Under the pieces are notes generated by a model. That model ran no database searches, was not told the origin of the DNA, and was given only the letters and a program-made list of their open reading frames with translations. Made by a program: the position numbers and the translations under genes. Below, in pieces: positions 14,324 through 18,938 of a stretch of DNA of 18,938 nt (its first letter is position 1; each line of letters begins with the position of its first letter). The DNA comes from Candidatus Hodarchaeota archaeon (lineage in GTDB: Archaea; Asgardarchaeota; Heimdallarchaeia; Hodarchaeales; YT1-039), in the NCBI GenBank assembly GCA_016840025.1, contig JAEOTF010000149.1:1-18938 (forward strand), read 5' to 3'.

Positions 14324-16246
14324 GTGCCTAAGATCACTAAAGCAACAATTATGTTCTTTATACTTTTTCTGTTAGTTTCATTTCCATTTGTGCTTACTTT
14401 ACTTCTTCCCGGGAGCTATGAGAAGACAGCTTTCTCAATATATAATACAGGTGATAAAGGACTCAGTGAATTTAAAGAACTCCTTAATTTTCCTGAGAAT
14501 CCAATAGGTTCTGATAATAAAACGGTTGAAGTTAAGACACTGATTTCTTCTACTAATGCACTCCTACGATTGGAGAAAACCCCTGCAGCGCTAGTCATTA
14601 TGGGACCGACACTCCATTTTGATCCATCAGAAAGCTTAGCACTTCTCACCTATCTCGCAGCAGGTGGTCGAGTTCTTATTGTTGACGACTTTGGAACAGC
14701 GAATGACTTACTTATGCTCATAAATATGATTCTCGAATACTTTAAGCCTTTTGAAATGCTTACGGAAGGCATAGAAGGTGAGGGTGATTTAGGCGCTGCA
14801 GATTCTGTTACAGGAGGACTCCTTGACATTATAAGTAAAATAGTAGGAATCCATTTTGGGGCTGGAAGTAATGGGTCTCTGCTCCTTGATACTGAGTCTT
14901 ATCGGACAGGTCCTGCTGAACCAGTCTTTAAAAAGTCTAATCTCCAAGAAGAAATACTATTATATATGGAATCTGCAGATACAATATATGTAGATACGGC
15001 GAGCGTCTTAGGCATGGCAATACCAGGCTTACCAGGGGAAGCTGGGGGAGTTTATTCATTCCCTTCTAGCAATTTACCATTTCCAGCCGCAAATCCCTAT
15101 TCTATGACATTTGAAGGAGGAACGACTGGATTTAACCCTCTGTTACGAAGTGGTACGACCTATTGGGAAGATGTAGATGAAGTTTTAGGAAATTTTGCAT
15201 CAAGTCTGTTTCTTACCCTTGATGATAACGGGAAAAAGAAACCATGGCCTGTTCCATCCTATTTATCAGTACTGGCGTCTTCTGAATATTTCTACATGGA
15301 AAAAAGCATTACTTCAGCGGTAGGACAAGAATCAGAACCAACTCAAGGTCAGAATGAGTTTGCTGGATCAGCAGGCGGATATGCACAGACAACTGGAACA
15401 ATAAAAGGCCCTACAGGAGACCCCTTATTTTATACAGACGAAGATCTTACCCAACGTTTCGATGCTTACTTGAATCTTACAGTGAAAGCATCCACTTTCT
15501 TTACACTCCCACTAGGAGCACCAGGGGACGGTAATGCAGGTTCATTAACACTTTGTTCGGATCCGTCAATTTTCTCCAATGGTTTACTTGAAATCGCAAA
15601 TAATGAGGGATATGATAATCCCGCTTTTGCCCGAAATGTGATTTGGGAGTTACTTTATGGACGATTTGGGGATGATTGGGCATCAGATTCATGGTTAGCC
15701 AGCCATGGATATGAAGAGGGAGATGTTCCAATTGTAGTTGTTGACGAAGCGCATCTAGCTCATGATCCTGTCTCCCCCATGTTGTTTCTTGGATTTTATC
15801 TTCGATTTCTTGATTTAATGACCATGTTTCCCCTTCTAGCTCCGCTTATCCCTATTACAGTTGTTCTATATTCACGTAAATTTGTTCCCAAACGAGCTGC
15901 ACCCAAACCCATTCTCTTAACAAAAGTAGAACGTTATTACGGGCGTTCCTTCTTTGCAATCAAAATGAGATGGTTTTTGGAGTATCAACAATTTGCACGG
16001 GGACTGGAATTATTAACTCGGCATTTTAGGCGGCAGGTCATTCGTCATTTTAGCTACGATGGTCCTTTAGATCCGCAATCGATTACAACGTTGTTTTTGA
16101 GTGAATTCTCAGATCTCAATGAGAAAGAGATACTTAATGGTTTTAATACAATAGAGGAAATAACGTCACATTCCCTTGTGATAGAGGAAGAGGAATTTCT
16201 AAATTGGCATCTCTTTCTCAAGGGATTACTTGAACGAATATCATAA
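14324..16246 (+). CDS. DUF4350-like membrane protein with a large extracytoplasmic insertion
   Basis: The 640-residue protein has transmembrane helices at about 7-28 and 497-517. DUF4350 features are SIYNTGDKGLSEFKELL (38-54), ALVIMGPTLHFDPSESLALL (89-108), YLAAGGRVLIVDDFG (110-124), SLTLCSDPSIFSNGLLEIAN (407-426) and FARNVIWELLYG (435-446). The fold resembles GATase-like/ABC-transporter accessory domains that bind ligands without obvious catalysis. About 250 residues (150-400) rich in Gly, Ser and Pro separate the two halves, making it longer than typical relatives. DEAH at 474-477 lies just before the second helix and is not a helicase box. The cytoplasmic C-terminus (518-640) is helical and basic. 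The GTG start is 39 bp after the DUF4129-like gene; the next gene is 14 bp on. Confidence 0.75.
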   Translation: MPKITKATIMFFILFLLVSFPFVLTLLLPGSYEKTAFSIYNTGDKGLSEFKELLNFPENPIGSDNKTVEVKTLISSTNALLRLEKTPAALVIMGPTLHFDPSESLALLTYLAAGGRVLIVDDFGTANDLLMLINMILEYFKPFEMLTEGIEGEGDLGAADSVTGGLLDIISKIVGIHFGAGSNGSLLLDTESYRTGPAEPVFKKSNLQEEILLYMESADTIYVDTASVLGMAIPGLPGEAGGVYSFPSSNLPFPAANPYSMTFEGGTTGFNPLLRSGTTYWEDVDEVLGNFASSLFLTLDDNGKKKPWPVPSYLSVLASSEYFYMEKSITSAVGQESEPTQGQNEFAGSAGGYAQTTGTIKGPTGDPLFYTDEDLTQRFDAYLNLTVKASTFFTLPLGAPGDGNAGSLTLCSDPSIFSNGLLEIANNEGYDNPAFARNVIWELLYGRFGDDWASDSWLASHGYEEGDVPIVVVDEAHLAHDPVSPMLFLGFYLRFLDLMTMFPLLAPLIPITVVLYSRKFVPKRAAPKPILLTKVERYYGRSFFAIKMRWFLEYQQFARGLELLTRHFRRQVIRHFSYDGPLDPQSITTLFLSEFSDLNEKEILNGFNTIEEITSHSLVIEEEEFLNWHLFLKGLLERIS

Positions 16247-16260
16247 GAGAAGGTTGAAAA

Positions 16261-18938
16261 ATGGCTTACGAGGAAACAAAAAAAGGTGCACCTTCTATAA
16301 TTAATTATTTAGTGCTTACTTCGTTTCTCTTACTGCTATTAGGCACAGCAAGTTTGATTTTTGAATATCAAAGTGTATCTGACACAGCTGAAAATGAAGT
16401 CCTCTTAGACTCGTTAAGAGTATTCATGGCAGGTTGTGGAGTACTTGCCATTATAACTCTAATTCAATTCTTACTTTTTCTGCGAAATCTGAAAGTAGGA
16501 ACAATATTATCATTCTTTCTTGAATTAGTGAAGATCGGTTTCTATCAATATTTTCAGGATTACTTTGAATCGAACACTAGCTTTGAAACTGTATGGACAA
16601 CTTACCTAAGCTTTTTTTCTGTCCTTATTATCATCATTACGGTTGGATATTCTATTTTCAGAAAACGGATCGACGCTCTGACTCAGAAAAAGATCGCTCG
16701 TCCCATTCTCAACGCATTACCTGCGTTGGTAATTATTATAGTACTATTCTCAGGATACTTTGCCGAGTTTCTTGGTACCAGACCCCACCAAGTAGATGAA
16801 GATGATATTTCACGAAAGATTCCCAATATAATTAATCCAATGCAATCTTTTCCAATAAAATTTGAACAGACTCTTGACCTCAATTTACCCCAAGAAGAAT
16901 GGTTAGTAGAATATGCTCAAGAATTAACGCAAGAAGATGTAGAAGCACTCTATTGGCGAATAGAATCGTATGTTGATTATTTTTCAGATGGTCCTGATTC
17001 CGAATTCTTACCAACTGATCGCGAAAGTGGAGAAAAGATGGGCTTTGGCAGCTTTTCAACTAACCCTTATAACTATCTTAATCAATCAAGAAGAGCGCCT
17101 AGTGTAGCGATTGAGGATATTGCTACTTACAAAATCTCTAAGGAAGTCTCAGTTTCGGATATAATCACCGAATTGATCGTTCCTACTTCATGGAGTAGTT
17201 ATGGGGCTTATATTACAAATATTACACTGGGAGACGATGTAACAGGTAGCGAAGCTTATGCTAGTGAAGTGATGCTAGAAGGGTATGATAATGACCCGCA
17301 AGCGGTTAAAATTTCCTACCGGGGAAATTCCCCGACCGGCATGACGACTCTTTCCTGGAATATCCCCTATTACCAAGAACCGTTATCCAGTAGTGATTCC
17401 CTTGAAGCTAGTGTTGCTAGTTATTCACAGGCGCTCGGAGCTAGCTATGATGATATAATAGCGTTATACACGGACACCGGTAGTGGGCCAAGCCATAGTG
17501 TGCAATCCATAACTAACTTTGTCAACGATTTGACCCCCAAACTAGAGGCTTATTATGCTCCTTCCAATCCTACTGCCTATGATACCGCAGCTTTCTGGTC
17601 TGCCGTAGTTTCCGCTGCTGCCACACTGGACTATGATGTGTGGGTTGAGACCAACCCAACTGCGAAGGAGAACATGATGAATATAGGGTCAGATGAGGAT
17701 ATTGTGGATTGGTTTCTGGCACGAGGAAAAGGACTTCCCGTCCATTTTGCAACAACATTTTGTCTAATCCTCCGTACTCAAGGTATTCCAGCACGATTGG
17801 TACGTGGACAAGCAGCAGGAATACAGAACGAGGATGGTACACGTACTTTGAAAACATTGGTCAATGAACACTACTGGGTAGAGGTATTAATTCCCCTGGT
17901 AGAAGGAGGGTATACCTGGGCGATCTTTGACCCGACTCCCTTAGGATGCCCCGCGCTCATGGAATACTCAATCGTGGGGCAATTTCCAAAGTTTTTGCAT
18001 GGAGCGGACATAAGAATCCTAATGGGAACACAGGATGCGACCACAACTACCATTATTGATGATTTCTCCTTTCCACAATTAGCAGCAAATACAACAACAC
18101 CATTTTATGTTAATGTTACCCGGTCAGGCTTCCCCTTGCCGCAGGTTAATGTCTCCATAAGATATTTAGCAATGCTTGGATCTGGAGCTCATGATACTTA
18201 TGTAGGGGATGGCGTATTTGATGACGGCTTTACGGAACCCACAAATGAGAGTGGCACGGCAAGATTCGACTTTTTTGTCCCCGAGGATGCCCAGCCCGAT
18301 AGTATAGCCAATCTTCAAGCGGTGGTAAATGACCCCTCTGTTGAAAATCTAATGAACCTCAATAACCTCCTGTACATCTATGTACGAGCGTTTACTCCGC
18401 CGCCTGTAGTAGAACAAATGGTAGCGGAGGCAGTCCCAGAAAACTTTCCTAGTGATCCCCTAGCCGATGGATATAATGTCACCCCCTTCTTTGTGGGAGA
18501 TAATATAGACGTAGATATGGAGCTAACTGGGATGGTTAGTGTTGAACCCAATGACTCCACGTTAGGTCAGAGTTGGCTAGATACCTATAATGCCATGTCA
18601 CCTGATGTAAAAGAGGTGCTAGGCTTAGATAAAAACATAACAGTCCTTTATGTTGATGAGGAGTTTACGATGAATGCCACTGTCATGGATGGCGAAACTC
18701 CCGTTCAAGGTGAGCAGGTTACTTTCCAATTAAGTGACCTGATTGATATCCAAAATCCTACGATTAACAGCGTACAAGATAAAGCTATACTAGTTGATTC
18801 TGTAGGACCCACCGACGCGCTTGGAACTCATAATGAAAGTTATACTTTCAATGCTTCCTTCATGACAGATGGTTTAGATTATGACTATGCTGGATTACCT
18901 GTGAAATTACGATTCATCAAGACGTATACCGATGAGGC
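16261..18938 (+). CDS. Membrane transglutaminase-like protein with Ig-like tail domains, missing the catalytic Cys; cut by the right edge
   Basis: The frame is open for 892 codons from ATG 16261 to the window end. Four hydrophobic helices (about 13-34, 56-74, 115-133, 150-170) precede a long extracytoplasmic part. Residues 475-565 match the transglutaminase-like core: IVDWFLARGKGLPVHFATTF, LRTQGIPARLVRGQ, EHYWVEVLIP and WAIFDPTP. His537 and Asp557 fit the catalytic triad, but the G-x-C-x-H-F-A position reads G-L-P-V-H-F-A, so the nucleophile is Pro493. The nearest Cys is C501, eight residues later. Ig-like beta modules follow (about 608-712 and 745-892), suggesting binding to surface polymers. 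It is 14 bp after the DUF4350-like gene and probably co-transcribed. A C-terminal anchor and a DUF4129 domain, if present, lie outside the window. Confidence 0.88.
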   Translation, partial: MAYEETKKGAPSIINYLVLTSFLLLLLGTASLIFEYQSVSDTAENEVLLDSLRVFMAGCGVLAIITLIQFLLFLRNLKVGTILSFFLELVKIGFYQYFQDYFESNTSFETVWTTYLSFFSVLIIIITVGYSIFRKRIDALTQKKIARPILNALPALVIIIVLFSGYFAEFLGTRPHQVDEDDISRKIPNIINPMQSFPIKFEQTLDLNLPQEEWLVEYAQELTQEDVEALYWRIESYVDYFSDGPDSEFLPTDRESGEKMGFGSFSTNPYNYLNQSRRAPSVAIEDIATYKISKEVSVSDIITELIVPTSWSSYGAYITNITLGDDVTGSEAYASEVMLEGYDNDPQAVKISYRGNSPTGMTTLSWNIPYYQEPLSSSDSLEASVASYSQALGASYDDIIALYTDTGSGPSHSVQSITNFVNDLTPKLEAYYAPSNPTAYDTAAFWSAVVSAAATLDYDVWVETNPTAKENMMNIGSDEDIVDWFLARGKGLPVHFATTFCLILRTQGIPARLVRGQAAGIQNEDGTRTLKTLVNEHYWVEVLIPLVEGGYTWAIFDPTPLGCPALMEYSIVGQFPKFLHGADIRILMGTQDATTTTIIDDFSFPQLAANTTTPFYVNVTRSGFPLPQVNVSIRYLAMLGSGAHDTYVGDGVFDDGFTEPTNESGTARFDFFVPEDAQPDSIANLQAVVNDPSVENLMNLNNLLYIYVRAFTPPPVVEQMVAEAVPENFPSDPLADGYNVTPFFVGDNIDVDMELTGMVSVEPNDSTLGQSWLDTYNAMSPDVKEVLGLDKNITVLYVDEEFTMNATVMDGETPVQGEQVTFQLSDLIDIQNPTINSVQDKAILVDSVGPTDALGTHNESYTFNASFMTDGLDYDYAGLPVKLRFIKTYTDE

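Noticed and set aside
15743..15754. DEAH sequence in the DUF4350-like protein, as in DEAH-box helicases
   Set aside because: There is no Walker A or other helicase motif. It lies in the extracytoplasmic segment just before a membrane helix, where the family has its own conserved acidic/His residues.
17570..18560. Minus-strand open frames inside the transglutaminase-like gene
   Set aside because: The plus-strand frame is continuous with clear family motifs across the same bases. The antisense products have no recognisable features.
1..18938. CRISPR arrays, insertion sequences, tRNA or rRNA genes
   Set aside because: I saw no regularly spaced repeats beyond two short units, no transposase-like coding sequence, and no tRNA-like fold or T-loop sequence in the intergenic gaps.

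Overview
The window looks like a piece of an AT-rich archaeal chromosome. Mch (tetrahydromethanopterin C1 chemistry) and CofE (coenzyme F420 tail synthesis) sit in one gene string, and HypD (NiFe-hydrogenase maturation) is encoded nearby. Several starts have Shine-Dalgarno cores (GGAGG, GAGAGG, GAGGAG), others use GTG, and the surface proteins carry many N-X-S/T sequons. A stand-alone Roadblock/LC7 protein, TPR and HEAT-like scaffold proteins, and Thr-stalked surface proteins would fit an Asgard (Heimdallarchaeia-like) archaeon. That placement is inference; no rRNA or other taxonomic marker is present.

Layout. (1) 1-137 is the probable tail of a + strand gene. (2) 156-5211 is a minus-strand block, in transcription order: HEAT/coiled-coil protein, Roadblock protein, CofE, a pol-beta-fold nucleotidyltransferase, Mch, and a TPR protein with a possible degenerate nuclease-like domain. 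Roadblock-cofE-nucleotidyltransferase-mch overlap or abut (14-bp overlap, 41-bp overlap, 2-bp gap), so they are probably one translationally coupled operon. (3) 5212-5358 is a divergent control region with a tandem 17-bp repeat, a 12-bp palindrome and a small hairpin, followed by hypD on + (5359-6450). (4) 6462-9748 is a second minus-strand group: a TPR protein, a two-domain SIS sugar isomerase/deaminase and a membrane-anchored propeller-like surface protein. (5) 9749-10162 is a 414-bp gene-free divergent region. (6) 10163 to the right edge is a + strand cell-envelope cluster: a 1184-residue Ig-like surface protein, a small DUF4129-like membrane protein, a 640-residue DUF4350-like membrane protein, and a large membrane protein with a transglutaminase-like domain followed by Ig-like domains, cut by the window end.

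How the genes fit. The left half concerns C1/F420/H2 metabolism plus a small regulatory protein. The right half is an exported/membrane module of the kind often found with MoxR AAA+ ATPases and DUF58 proteins; neither is in the window, so I predict they lie downstream. The most notable point is that the transglutaminase-like protein keeps the catalytic His and Asp but has proline where the nucleophilic cysteine should be. It is therefore likely a pseudo-enzyme, a binding domain, or a family using a shifted Cys.
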